Below are positions 17,936 through 26,434 of a stretch of DNA of 64,000 nucleotides, in pieces. The first letter of the stretch is position 1. The number at the start of each line of letters is the position of its first letter. The stretch lies in assembly GCA_947457615.1 (NCBI GenBank), contig CANGWK010000005.1, forward strand, positions 1 through 64,000, given 5' to 3'. This DNA comes from Flavobacteriaceae bacterium. GTDB lineage: Bacteria; Bacteroidota; Bacteroidia; Flavobacteriales; Flavobacteriaceae. Under the pieces are notes generated by a model. It was given only the letters and a program-made list of their open reading frames with translations, was not told where the DNA came from and made no database searches. The position numbers and the translations under genes were made by a program.

Positions 17936-18718
17936 TTAATTACCTTTAAAATCGGCCTTTCTTTTTTCTAAAAAAGCTTTTGTTCCTTCTTTAAAATCTT
18001 CGGTTCCGAAGCATTTTCCAAAGCTTCTTATTTCGGTTTCAAATCCATTAACGCCGTCTATAAAGTTGGCATTCACAGCTTTTAAAGCCTTGCCAATGGC
18101 AACTGGAGAGTTTCTTATAATGCGTTGCGCCAATGATTTTGTATAATCTAAAAGCTCTGCTTGAGGTACTACATGATTTACTAATCCTATTCTGTAGGCG
18201 TCTTCTGCATTTATCATTCCGGCCGTCATAATCATTTCCATTGCACGTCCTTTTCCAACTAGTTGTGGTAAACGTTGGGTTCCTCCATAACCAGGGATAA
18301 CCCCAAGGGAAACTTCTGGCAATCCCATTTTGGCAGTATCAGAAGCAATTCTGAAATGACACGCCATGGCCAATTCCAATCCGCCACCAAGTGCAAATCC
18401 ATTAACGGCCGCAATAACTGGAGTGCTTAAATTTTCTATAAAATCAAATAAAAGCTCTTGTCCTTGTTGCGCTAATTGAGCTCCTTCCTCGATAGAAAAA
18501 TTTGCAAATTCTGAAATATCGGCTCCAGCAACAAAGGCTTTTTCTCCTTCGCCGGTGACGATAATAACTCTGATTTCCGGATTGTTATTTAAACTTTCTA
18601 AACCGTCGTGCAACTCTTTTATAGTAGCAACGTTTAGAGCATTTAATTTTGATGGACGATGGATTGTAATAAATCCAATTCCGTTTTCGAGGGTAATAAG
18701 AAGGTTTTCGAAGTTCAT
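17936..18718 (-). CDS. Enoyl-CoA hydratase/isomerase (crotonase) family protein
   Basis: 260 residues, typical length. Family features in order: AFVAGADISEF (CoA-binding, about residues 64-74), the oxyanion-hole stretch NGFALGGGLELAMACHFRIA (about 105-124), and LPEVSLGVIPGYGGTQRLP with the second catalytic Glu. Catalytic Glu residues at both hydratase positions are retained, so an active 3-hydroxyacyl/3-hydroxybutyryl-CoA dehydratase is likely, in fatty-acid or amino-acid degradation. No partner of beta-oxidation is adjacent. Confidence 0.93.
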   Translation of the reverse strand: MNFENLLITLENGIGFITIHRPSKLNALNVATIKELHDGLESLNNNPEIRVIIVTGEGEKAFVAGADISEFANFSIEEGAQLAQQGQELLFDFIENLSTPVIAAVNGFALGGGLELAMACHFRIASDTAKMGLPEVSLGVIPGYGGTQRLPQLVGKGRAMEMIMTAGMINAEDAYRIGLVNHVVPQAELLDYTKSLAQRIIRNSPVAIGKALKAVNANFIDGVNGFETEIRSFGKCFGTEDFKEGTKAFLEKRKADFKGN

Positions 18719-18857
18719 ATTTTGTTTATTTTAATACTAATTTTACCAAATTTCACTAATTTATTGTTCAAATAATTTACAAATTACAAGTGGTGTGAAT
18801 TTGTATTGGTTTTATGTTTTGTTTTTAATTTTTTTTTCACAGAAGAAATTTTCTGTT

Positions 18858-18943
18858 TAGCCCCGATTACAGCGGAAATCCTCGCCATTTTTCTTGGCGA
18901 GATTGCAGCGGAAAGCGGGAACGATGTTTATTCAATGCCCGAA
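18858..18943 (+). repeat. Dispersed flavobacterial intergenic element, copy A
   Basis: Begins TAGCCCCGATTACAGCGG and ends ATGCCCGAA. Its 22-bp core (18880-18901; arms CTCGCCA and TGGCGAG) is identical to the core of copy B on the other strand. It fills the gap between the crotonase 5' end and the sensor-kinase stop. It looks like a widespread Flavobacterium repeat; function is unknown. Confidence 0.75.
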
Positions 18944-18959
18944 AGTTTAGCTACTAATT

Positions 18960-20426
18960 TTAATTTATTGGAAGCGAAACAATAAAAGTAGTTCCTTTTC
19001 CGGGTTGGCTCTCAAATGTAATAGTTCCTTTGTAATTTTCAATAATATTTTTGATAATTCCTAAACCAAGACCCATACCGCTATTTTTTGTGGTGAATTT
19101 TGGTTCGAAAATGCGATCTCTGTTTTCGACTTCTATCCCTATTCCGTTGTCTTTTACGGTAATATTTACCATAGTCCTCCCTCGTTTTACGGCTACTAAA
19201 ATCGATTTTTGTTCTTGCTCTTCAGGGATAGCCTGAATGGCATTTTTGACCAAATTGGTGATAATACGAACCAATTGTGTTCGATCCATAATGGTGATTA
19301 TTTCTTCTTCTTTACTTTCAAAATGTAGGTATTCTTCATTGAAAATTTCAAGAGAAAATTCTACAACTTCTACGACATTCAAAGTTTCATTTTGTTGCGC
19401 TGGCATGGATGCAAAGTTAGAAAATGCTGAAGATACAGAACTCATAGTGTCTATTTGCTGTATTAATGTTTTAGAATAATCGTTTAGTTTTTGTTTCAAA
19501 TCGGGATCTTCTGGATCAAATTTTCGTTGGAAACTTTGAACGGTTAATCGCATAGGAGTTAGCGGATTTTTAATTTCGTGCGCCACCTGTTTTGCCATTT
19601 CGCGCCAAGCTTGCTCCCTTTCACTTTGGGCAAGCATTGTTGCGCTTTCTTCTAGTTTATCAACCATCCTATTGTAGGCCTTAATCAAGGAATTAATTTC
19701 GCGACTGTTGGCTTCAATGACAATTTTTTCATTCTTTTGATCCAGACTCGTTTGGTTAATTTTATCGGAAATAGTTTTTAAAGATTTAGTGATGTAACTC
19801 GAAAGAAAGTAAGCCAAAGTAAAGGCGATAATCAGCATAAAGAAGTACACCTGACTCAATCGAACCAAAAATTCTTGAATCTCATTTTCGTAAAAACTAT
19901 CGTCTTCAACATAAGGTAAATTTAAAATTCCGAGGGGCTTGAACTTGTCGTCTTTAATTTGGCTGAAGGAGGAACGGATTTTTACACCATCAACACTTTT
20001 AATATCTACATAGCGCTTTTCGATTGATGATTGCACCAATTTAATTACGTATTTTGGAATAGGCGGCGATACATTATCTACAGAAAAGGATGCTTTAGAG
20101 GATTTTAATAAATTTCCGGTTAAACTGTATATGTTGATTTCAACATTATGGATATCTGATAACTCATGAATTTTATCCTTAAAGATATATGGAAGATTTC
20201 TTTCGGTAAGCGGATAGGTTGTTGTGGATAAAATGTAGTTAATATTTTCTTTAACGGCATCTTCTTTTCGATCTAATCGCTCTTGGTGGTATCTTCTTGC
20301 TTCGTTTTTAAACTGAATCACCGAGATCAAAGCCATCAAAGAGGAAGCTATTAATATCAATACAATCATCGATAGGAAAATCCTAATTCGAAGCGAAAGC
20401 ATAGACATTTTGAAGCCGTTAAACAT
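18960..20426 (-). CDS. Membrane sensor histidine kinase (NtrY-like)
   Basis: 488 residues. One membrane helix lies at about residues 12-32, a periplasmic sensor at about 33-190, and a second helix at about 192-212. A HAMP linker follows, then HisKA with phosphoacceptor His in VAHEIKNPLTPMRLTV (about residue 287), and HATPase_c with N-box NLVKNAIQAIPE, G1 DNGIGIE and G2 GMGLGLGI. The H-box with NPLTPM is typical of NtrY-type kinases. No response regulator is adjacent, so it is an orphan here. The 3' side is copy A of a dispersed repeat; hemJ is 53 bp upstream with a word-repeat array between. Confidence 0.92.
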   Translation of the reverse strand: MFNGFKMSMLSLRIRIFLSMIVLILIASSLMALISVIQFKNEARRYHQERLDRKEDAVKENINYILSTTTYPLTERNLPYIFKDKIHELSDIHNVEINIYSLTGNLLKSSKASFSVDNVSPPIPKYVIKLVQSSIEKRYVDIKSVDGVKIRSSFSQIKDDKFKPLGILNLPYVEDDSFYENEIQEFLVRLSQVYFFMLIIAFTLAYFLSSYITKSLKTISDKINQTSLDQKNEKIVIEANSREINSLIKAYNRMVDKLEESATMLAQSEREQAWREMAKQVAHEIKNPLTPMRLTVQSFQRKFDPEDPDLKQKLNDYSKTLIQQIDTMSSVSSAFSNFASMPAQQNETLNVVEVVEFSLEIFNEEYLHFESKEEEIITIMDRTQLVRIITNLVKNAIQAIPEEQEQKSILVAVKRGRTMVNITVKDNGIGIEVENRDRIFEPKFTTKNSGMGLGLGIIKNIIENYKGTITFESQPGKGTTFIVSLPIN

Positions 20427-20479
20427 AGTGTTCAGTATTCATAGTTCAGTATTCAGTATTCAGTCTAACTGAGCACTGA
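20427..20479. repeat. Word-repeat array (TTCAGT / TGAGCA words)
   Basis: The gap between hemJ and the kinase is made of repeated words: CAGTATTCA, TTCAGTATTCAGTATTCAGT, then CTGAGCACTGATTACTGAGC. These are partly self-complementary (CAGT/ACTG). Related words occur at 4477-4495 and 17884-17900. Confidence 0.6.
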
Positions 20480-21037
20480 TTACTGAGCATTATTTCTTTC
20501 TCTAATTCTTTTATAAAATTTAAATCCTAGCATTATCAAAAGTGAAAATAAGATAATTCCAATTACGCCATAAATCCAATGGAAAGCATTTTTTAGAATT
20601 ACTAAAAAAACAACCGAGAATAAAATTAGGGTGGCACCTTCATTCCAAAGTCGCATAAAGTTGGAGGTGTAATTGAATTGATCATTTTGTAATTGCTTAT
20701 AGATTAAATGGCATTTCCAATGGTATAAGTACAATAAAAAGACAAATCCTAATTTAACATGCATCCAAGGCATTTGCAACCAAGCATTTCCTAGATCGGT
20801 AAAAAACAACATCCAAAAAGCAAAAATACTTGCCAAGATTGCACTTGGCCAAGTAATAATGTACCAAAGACGGTAGGTCATTATTTTGTATTGCTGAAGC
20901 AAAATTTCCTTTTCTGGCGATGGTTTATGGTTAGCTTCAATTTGATAAACAAACAATCGAACAATATAAAACAACCCTGCAAACCAAGTTACTACAAAGA
21001 TTAGATGAAGGGATTTTAGGTAGTTGTAGAGTTCCAT
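20480..21037 (-). CDS. hemJ: Protoporphyrinogen IX oxidase HemJ
   Basis: 185 residues with about four membrane helices. The start MELYNYLKSLHLIFVVTWFA matches HemJ, including the conserved His11 and the following GLFYIVRLFVYQ. HWKCHLIYKQL and WNEGATLILFSVVFLVI are the later conserved segments. HemJ oxidises protoporphyrinogen IX to protoporphyrin IX at the membrane and replaces HemY/HemG in many bacteria. The gene is 16 bp downstream of hemH on the same strand, which supports a heme role rather than a generic CopD-like membrane protein. Confidence 0.9.
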   Translation of the reverse strand: MELYNYLKSLHLIFVVTWFAGLFYIVRLFVYQIEANHKPSPEKEILLQQYKIMTYRLWYIITWPSAILASIFAFWMLFFTDLGNAWLQMPWMHVKLGFVFLLYLYHWKCHLIYKQLQNDQFNYTSNFMRLWNEGATLILFSVVFLVILKNAFHWIYGVIGIILFSLLIMLGFKFYKRIRERNNAQ

Positions 21038-21053
21038 TTATTTAGCCTTTTAT

Positions 21054-22070
21054 CTATCCTTTTTGAAATTCTTTTATCCAATTTGCTACTACGCCACACC
21101 ACTCATCACCATCATTCATGCAAGGAATTGCCATAAAATCAGTACCACCATGTTCTATAAATTCGTGTTTTGCCTCCATAGCAATTTCTTCCAAAGTTTC
21201 TAAACAATCTGATACAAAAGCCGGAGTTACTACCGCTAATTTTTTGATTCCTTGATCGGGCATTTTGTTTACTTCCACATCCGTGTACGGAGTCAACCAC
21301 TTATCTCCTGCTAAGCGCGACTGAAAAGTTTGGCTGTATTTCCCTTCTGGTATACCAAGCAATTTCACAACCTGTTTGGTTGTTTCATAACATTGGTGGC
21401 GGTAGCAAAATTCATGTGCCGGTGAAGGAGTATTACAACAAGAACCATCAATCTTGCAATGGGATTTGGTTACATCTGTTTTGCGAATGTGACGCTTCGG
21501 AACCCCGTGGTATGAAAATAACAAATGATCGTAATCAAAAGTATCTAAATGACTTTTTATAGAGTTGGCTAATGCCTGAATGTAATCGGGTTTGTTGTAA
21601 AAAGCAGGGATATTGGTAAAAGTCATTTCAGGAAAATGTTTTTGACGCAATTCTTCTGCTAAAACTACTATTGTGGTTGTTGAAGCCATTGCATGCTGAG
21701 GGTACAAAGGCATTAGCATCACTTCGGTTACTCCTTTGTCTTTCAATTCCTGCAATCCTTTTAAAATGGTCATTGTTCCATAGCGCATAGACAGAGCTAC
21801 CGGAATATCCACTTGTGCTTGTACTTTTTTGTGCATTCGTTGCGAAATTACCACTAACGGAGAACCTTCTTCCCACCAAATTTTAGCATAGGCAGCAGCC
21901 GATTTTTTTGGACGAGTTTGTAAAATTATTCCGCGAACTAATAAAGCTCGCAATAAAAACGGGACGTCAATTACGTATTTATCCATTAAAAATTCATCTA
22001 AATACGGCTTAACATCTTTGGCAGTTGGGCTTTCTGGTGAACCAAGATTTACTAATAATACTCCTTTCAT
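21054..22070 (-). CDS. hemH: Ferrochelatase
   Basis: 338 residues. HemH inserts ferrous iron into protoporphyrin IX, the last step of protoheme synthesis. The start MKGVLLVNLGSPESPTAKDV is the standard motif. The metal-site His is in LLFSYHGVPKRHI (about residues 184-196), and the acidic partner region is CLETLEEIAMEAKHEF (about 285-300). DGSCCNTPSPAHEFCYRHQC holds four cysteines in a short span (about residues 208-228). It is upstream of hemJ, forming a hemH-hemJ pair. Confidence 0.96.
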   Translation of the reverse strand: MKGVLLVNLGSPESPTAKDVKPYLDEFLMDKYVIDVPFLLRALLVRGIILQTRPKKSAAAYAKIWWEEGSPLVVISQRMHKKVQAQVDIPVALSMRYGTMTILKGLQELKDKGVTEVMLMPLYPQHAMASTTTIVVLAEELRQKHFPEMTFTNIPAFYNKPDYIQALANSIKSHLDTFDYDHLLFSYHGVPKRHIRKTDVTKSHCKIDGSCCNTPSPAHEFCYRHQCYETTKQVVKLLGIPEGKYSQTFQSRLAGDKWLTPYTDVEVNKMPDQGIKKLAVVTPAFVSDCLETLEEIAMEAKHEFIEHGGTDFMAIPCMNDGDEWCGVVANWIKEFQKG

Positions 22071-22204
22071 TTTTTATTTTTCTAATTTAACTCTGTCGGA
22101 CTTTTATATTCAAACAGCTTTATGATATTTATTTTGCAAAATTACTTATTCTACTTTTTTTACTTAGTGGATTAACAATATATTATTGATTGTTTGATAT
22201 TGAA

Positions 22205-23077
22205 TTATTTATTTGGATTTATCGACATCAAATATTTCTTTGGTGTAGTTGCAAATTTTTTCTTGAAAGCCGCAATAAAATGACTTCCAGTGCTGTAACC
22301 TATTTTTAAACCTACTTCGTTTACATTATATGAGCCACTGTCTAATAATTGACGTGCATAATCCATCTTATAATCTAAAAGAAAACCATAAACGGTATCG
22401 CCATAGATTTGTTTGAAACCCATTTTTAGTTTTTTCAAACTTAATCCTACTTGTTCCGAAAGCTCTTCTAATCCGGGAGGTTCGGCCATGTTGGTAATAA
22501 TTATTTCTTTGGCTTTCTTTATTTTTAGAACGTTTTCTTCATCAATTAAAAACGGACATTGCTCTGCATCTGGATCTTCCGATCTGTTAAAATACAAACT
22601 CAATAATTCGTAACCTTTTCCTTTGTAATATAGATTTTTTATAGATGGATTCAAATTATAATGAAATAGCTGACTCAAAACAATAGCCATTGAGGGACTA
22701 ATATCACTTTCAGTGTAATATTTTCGGTCTTTATTTTCTTCACTTAAAAAAGGAATACTTCCCGATTCATTAGAAAACAAGGCATGGAATTTTTGAATAG
22801 AAATAATAACAGAAATCACCCAAGTATTAGACGCAAGTTCTAAATTTAGTGGTAATTCTTTTTGAGGATTGTAAAACAAAAGGGCTTTCTCCTCTTTCAA
22901 ATCTAAGGCATAGCTACCTTCGTTAAATACAAATTTAGCCTTGCCTTTTATTCCAAAATGAAATTGGATAAGTCCCTGATTGACTTGTCGTTTCACCTGA
23001 AAATTTTCTGGCCCATCATTTTGAAAACGAATTAAGGTAAAATCATTTTCAATTTTAATTTCTTCTTGTGACCCCAT
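22205..23077 (-). CDS. AraC-family transcriptional regulator
   Basis: 290 residues. The N-terminal ~190 residues form an effector/cupin-like domain (GLIQFHFGIKGKAKFVFNEG). The C-terminal ~100 residues are a double helix-turn-helix AraC domain with EQVGLSLKKLKMGFKQIYGD and VGLKIGYSTGSHFIAAFKKK. It faces hemA across a 228-bp divergent gap and is read toward hemH, so it is positioned to control heme genes. That role is inference from position; the ligand is unknown. Confidence 0.92.
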   Translation of the reverse strand: MGSQEEIKIENDFTLIRFQNDGPENFQVKRQVNQGLIQFHFGIKGKAKFVFNEGSYALDLKEEKALLFYNPQKELPLNLELASNTWVISVIISIQKFHALFSNESGSIPFLSEENKDRKYYTESDISPSMAIVLSQLFHYNLNPSIKNLYYKGKGYELLSLYFNRSEDPDAEQCPFLIDEENVLKIKKAKEIIITNMAEPPGLEELSEQVGLSLKKLKMGFKQIYGDTVYGFLLDYKMDYARQLLDSGSYNVNEVGLKIGYSTGSHFIAAFKKKFATTPKKYLMSINPNK

Positions 23078-23248
23078 AGCGACATTTTTTTAAATAAAAT
23101 AGGAAGTTATATTCAAACTTCTATTTAGAATTAATCTATATAATAAGTTTGAAACTACCCTAATTCATTACAAATTTATAATAAATAACGCTAAAAAAAC
23201 ATTTTTTTAAAAAAATTCTCACAGCGACACAAAAAGTACTTCTTGCGT

Positions 23249-23256
23249 TACTTTTG
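23249..23256 (+). promoter_or_regulatory. Candidate -7 element of hemA
   Basis: TACTTTTG matches TAnnTTTG, 49 bp before the hemA ATG. No convincing -33 TTTG was found at the expected spacing, leaving room for activator dependence such as the divergent AraC protein. Confidence 0.5.
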
Positions 23257-23305
23257 TAAAAGGCATAATAATAGATTTGCCTAACTTTTAGGTACAAGCC
23301 AAAAT

Positions 23306-24565
23306 ATGGAAAATTTAAATTCATCTAAGCCCGACACTTTCTATTCTGTAGGATTAAGTTACAAGAAAGCGGATGCCGAAATGAGAGGAAAATTTAGTTT
23401 AGATGCTACTGCAAAAATCAAATTATTAGAGCAAGCCAAAAGAGACGGTATTGAATCGTTAATCGTCACTTCTACCTGTAATAGAACCGAAATCTTCGGT
23501 TTTGCACAACATCCATTTCAGTTAATTAAATTACTTTGTGAAAATAGCCAAGGCACTGTGGAAGAATTTCAAAAAGTAGCCTTTGTATATAAAAAGCAAG
23601 AAGCAATAAACCACATGTTTCATGTAGGCACTGGTTTAGACAGTCAGATTCTTGGAGATTTTGAAATTATTAGCCAATTGAAAATTGCTTTTGCAGAAAG
23701 TAAAGCAATGTTTTTGGTAAATGCTTTTATGGAACGATTGGTAAACGCCGTCATTCAAGCGAGTAAAAAAATAAAGACCGAAACGGAGATTTCTTCTGGC
23801 GCTACCTCTGTTTCTTTTGCATCCGTTCAATATATTTTTAAAAATGTAGATGACATTGCTGATAAAAATATTTTGCTTTTCGGAACTGGAAAAATTGGAA
23901 GAAACACCTGTGAAAATTTGGTTAAACACACCAAGCACGAGCAAATTACACTAATTAATAGAACCAAAGACAAAGCCGAAAAATTAGCACAAAAACTGAA
24001 TGTTATAGTTAAAGATTATGCCGATTTACAGTTGGAAATTCAAAAAGCCGACGTAATTATAGTTGCTACGGGAGCGCAAAACCCAACAATAGACAAAACT
24101 CTTCTTAATTTAAAAAAACCTCTTCTTATTTTAGATTTGTCTATTCCTAAAAATGTTAATGAGAACGTCAAAGATATTCCTGGAGTTACTTTAGTTCACA
24201 TGGATCATTTTTCTCAAATGACGGATGAAACTTTAGAAAGAAGAAAACTACATATTCCGGCGGCCAAAATAATAATTGAAGAAATACAAGAAGAATTTAT
24301 TTCTTGGAACAAAAACCGAAAATTCGCACCAACCATCCACGCTTTAAAAGAAAAATTTAATTCTATTAAAGTTGGAGAGTTAAATTTTCAAAGAAAAAAA
24401 TTATCTAATTTTGATGAAGAGCAAGCCGAATTAATAAGCAACAGAATCATCCAAAAAATAACCAACCATTTTGTTAACCACTTAAAAGATGGCGAATCCA
24501 TGGACGAAGGAATTGAATGGATTGAAAAAGTTTTTCAACTGGAACAAGAAAAATCGTTTTTATAA
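23306..24565 (+). CDS. hemA: Glutamyl-tRNA reductase
   Basis: 419 residues. HemA reduces glutamyl-tRNA to glutamate-1-semialdehyde, the committing step of C5-route tetrapyrrole synthesis. The catalytic Cys lies in VTSTCNRTEIFG (about residue 59). GTGLDSQILGDFEIISQLK is the substrate-site motif, FGTGKIGRNTCENL the NADPH-binding loop (about residues 198-211), and the dimerisation helix is C-terminal. It starts an apparent hemA-C-D-E-F-B series, divergent from the AraC gene. Confidence 0.97.
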   Translation: MENLNSSKPDTFYSVGLSYKKADAEMRGKFSLDATAKIKLLEQAKRDGIESLIVTSTCNRTEIFGFAQHPFQLIKLLCENSQGTVEEFQKVAFVYKKQEAINHMFHVGTGLDSQILGDFEIISQLKIAFAESKAMFLVNAFMERLVNAVIQASKKIKTETEISSGATSVSFASVQYIFKNVDDIADKNILLFGTGKIGRNTCENLVKHTKHEQITLINRTKDKAEKLAQKLNVIVKDYADLQLEIQKADVIIVATGAQNPTIDKTLLNLKKPLLILDLSIPKNVNENVKDIPGVTLVHMDHFSQMTDETLERRKLHIPAAKIIIEEIQEEFISWNKNRKFAPTIHALKEKFNSIKVGELNFQRKKLSNFDEEQAELISNRIIQKITNHFVNHLKDGESMDEGIEWIEKVFQLEQEKSFL

Positions 24566-24579
24566 GATAAAACAAGTTT

Positions 24580-24660
24580 CACGAATTGACACGAATTAGT
24601 GAAATTTAAAGAATTACACAAAGTTAAATTTTCGTGTAAATTTGTGCAATTAGTGAAAAA
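24580..24660. repeat. Imperfect inverted/word repeat between hemA and hemC
   Basis: The gap is built from related words in both orientations: TTTCACGAATTGACACGAAT and TTAGTGAAA, then TTCGTGTAAATTTGTGCAAT and TTAGTGAAAA. It has no coding potential. A similar (GTGAAA, AATTTGTGT) stretch lies at 43990-44030. It appears to be a flavobacterial intergenic repeat family; its function is unknown. Confidence 0.55.
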
Positions 24661-24669
24661 AACAATAAA

Positions 24670-25596
24670 GTGGCTGAAAAAATTATAAGAATTGGAACTC
24701 GAGATAGTGAATTAGCGCTTTGGCAAGCACACACAGTTCAAAAACAATTAAACGATTTAGGGTATAAAACCGAAATTGTAGCTGTAAAATCTCAGGGAGA
24801 CCTCCTATTAGACAAACCCCTTTACGAACTCGGAATTACCGGAATTTTTACCAAAACTTTAGACATTGCCATGATAAATGGCCTGGTAGACATCGCCGTG
24901 CATTCCATGAAAGACGTTCCAACCGCTTTACCATCAGGAATTGTGCAAGGTGCTGTTTTAGAAAGAGCCAATGTTTCAGATATTATTGTCCACAAAGGAT
25001 CTACAGATTTTTTAAAAACTTACGCCACTATTGCCACCGGAAGTCTTCGCCGTCAAGCGCAATGGTGGAACAAATATCCAAATCACACGGTTGTTGATTT
25101 ACGCGGAAATGTAAATACCCGTTTGCAAAAACTAGAAGATAACACCTGGGACGGAGCAATATTTGCTGCAGCAGGATTAGAACGTTTAAGTCTAAAGCCT
25201 GCAACCAGCGAGCCTCTAGATTGGATGATTCCCGCACCTGCACAAGGCGCAATGGTAGTAGTTGCCATGGCAGAAGACGTCTTTACGCTAGATGCCCTAG
25301 CGCAATTAAACCACATTGAAACCGAAATTTGCACCTATATAGAAAGACAATTTCTAAAAACTCTCGAAGGCGGATGCACCGCACCAATTGGCGCTATCGC
25401 AAAATACAACGAGAAAGACGACACCATCCACTTCAACGGAGTTTTGCTTTCCATAGACGGAAAACAAAAACTTGTTACAGAAAAAACAGTAGATATTTCC
25501 GAATGGAAAAAATTAGGTTTTCACGCCGCACAAGAAATTTTAAATAATGGCGGCACCGAATTGATGCGTCAAATTAAAGAACAATTAAAAATGTAG
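24670..25596 (+). CDS. hemC: Hydroxymethylbilane synthase (porphobilinogen deaminase)
   Basis: 308 residues from GTG 24670. HemC condenses four porphobilinogen molecules into hydroxymethylbilane. The N-terminal IRIGTRDSELALWQAHTV is standard. HSMKDVPTALP (catalytic Asp region) and the GSLRRQAQWW and DLRGNVNTRL Arg motifs are present. The dipyrromethane cofactor Cys is in LEGGCTAPIGA (about residue 235). No ATG is available before these motifs in the same frame, so GTG is accepted. Confidence 0.96.
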   Translation: MAEKIIRIGTRDSELALWQAHTVQKQLNDLGYKTEIVAVKSQGDLLLDKPLYELGITGIFTKTLDIAMINGLVDIAVHSMKDVPTALPSGIVQGAVLERANVSDIIVHKGSTDFLKTYATIATGSLRRQAQWWNKYPNHTVVDLRGNVNTRLQKLEDNTWDGAIFAAAGLERLSLKPATSEPLDWMIPAPAQGAMVVVAMAEDVFTLDALAQLNHIETEICTYIERQFLKTLEGGCTAPIGAIAKYNEKDDTIHFNGVLLSIDGKQKLVTEKTVDISEWKKLGFHAAQEILNNGGTELMRQIKEQLKM

Positions 25597-25606
25597 GAGC
25601 GGATGG

Positions 25607-25693
25607 TTCGGGCATTTTAGTAAACTAGATTCCCGCCTCTTTTCCAAAGCTCGCCAAGAAAAATGGCGAGGCTTTTCCCTCGCGTCGGGGCTA
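25607..25693 (-). repeat. Dispersed flavobacterial intergenic element, copy B
   Basis: Read on the minus strand it begins TAGCCCCGA (25693 to 25685) and ends ATGCCCGAA (25615 to 25607). The 22-bp core at 25650-25671 is identical to copy A. It sits in the hemC-hemD gap within the heme gene series, oriented against the flanking genes. Confidence 0.75.
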
Positions 25694-25722
25694 GGCAGTA
25701 AACGAATTACATAAAATAATAA

Positions 25723-26430
25723 ATGACTAAACAAATAAACATATTATCTACCAAAAAACTGCTACCAACTCAAAAGCAACTATTGTCAGATGCTGCTATA
25801 TCAGTTTTGGAAGAAGATTTTATAGAAACTAAAATCAAAACTTTCGAATTTCCCTCCCCTGGAGGGGCGTCTGAAGGACGGGGTGGCACAAAAGTCCACG
25901 ATAACATAATTTTCACTAGTCAAAATGCCGTTCAAAGTATTTTACAACATCCAAAATGCGACGAATTAAAAACAAAAAGTGTTTTCTCAGTCGGGATGAA
26001 AACTAAAGAATTACTTACCGAAAACGGATTTGATGTTGTTGCCTACACCGGCTATGCATCTGATTTAGCTGAGATAATCTCCTTAGTTTATTCGTCCGAT
26101 TCGTTCACTTTCTTTAGCGGAAATTTACGTCGCGATGTAGTACCCGATACCTTAAAAGAAAACGGAATAACTTTTAACGAAATTCAAGTTTATGAGACTA
26201 ATATTACTTCCATAAAAACCACTTCAAAATTTGATAGTATCTTGTTTTTCAGCCCATCTGGAGTACAAAGTTATTTTAAATCGAATACAATTAAAGACGA
26301 AATGTGTTTCTGTATTGGCGAAACCACTGCAGAAGCATTAGAAAATAAAAAAGTAAAAAACATTAAGATTGCGGATAAACCATCAGTAGAAAACGTAATT
26401 GAAGCTGTTTTAGAATATTATAAAAGATAA
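25723..26430 (+). CDS. hemD: Uroporphyrinogen-III synthase with internal repeat insertion
   Basis: 235 residues. HemD closes and inverts ring D of hydroxymethylbilane. The family is poorly conserved, but the fold pattern fits: INILSTKKL at the start, [14 protein letters not shown] (domain 1 beta-alpha), [51 protein letters not shown] and [11 protein letters not shown] (C-terminal). Position between hemC and hemE supports this. About 16-18 residues rich in P, G, S and R ([13 protein letters not shown], residues 44-56) interrupt the ordinary sequence, encoded by an in-frame GC-rich palindromic repeat. Confidence 0.9.
   Translation: MTKQINILSTKKLLPTQKQLLSDAAISVLEEDFIETKIKTFEFPSPGGASEGRGGTKVHDNIIFTSQNAVQSILQHPKCDELKTKSVFSVGMKTKELLTENGFDVVAYTGYASDLAEIISLVYSSDSFTFFSGNLRRDVVPDTLKENGITFNEIQVYETNITSIKTTSKFDSILFFSPSGVQSYFKSNTIKDEMCFCIGETTAEALENKKVKNIKIADKPSVENVIEAVLEYYKR
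25852..25895. repeat. GC-rich palindromic repeat inserted in frame in hemD
   Basis: CCCTCC (25852-25857) pairs with GGAGGG (25861-25866); a second small hairpin CGTC (25868-25871) / GACG (25877-25880) and a GGGGTGG tail follow. The block is strikingly GC-rich in an AT-rich gene and resembles intergenic repeats I recall from many Bacteroidota. It keeps the hemD reading frame open. Confidence 0.65.
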
Positions 26431-26434
26431 CAAA

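Noticed and set aside
24580..24660. Riboswitch or tRNA-like fold between hemA and hemC
   Set aside because: The repeats are short words that resemble other gaps; no conserved riboswitch core is present.
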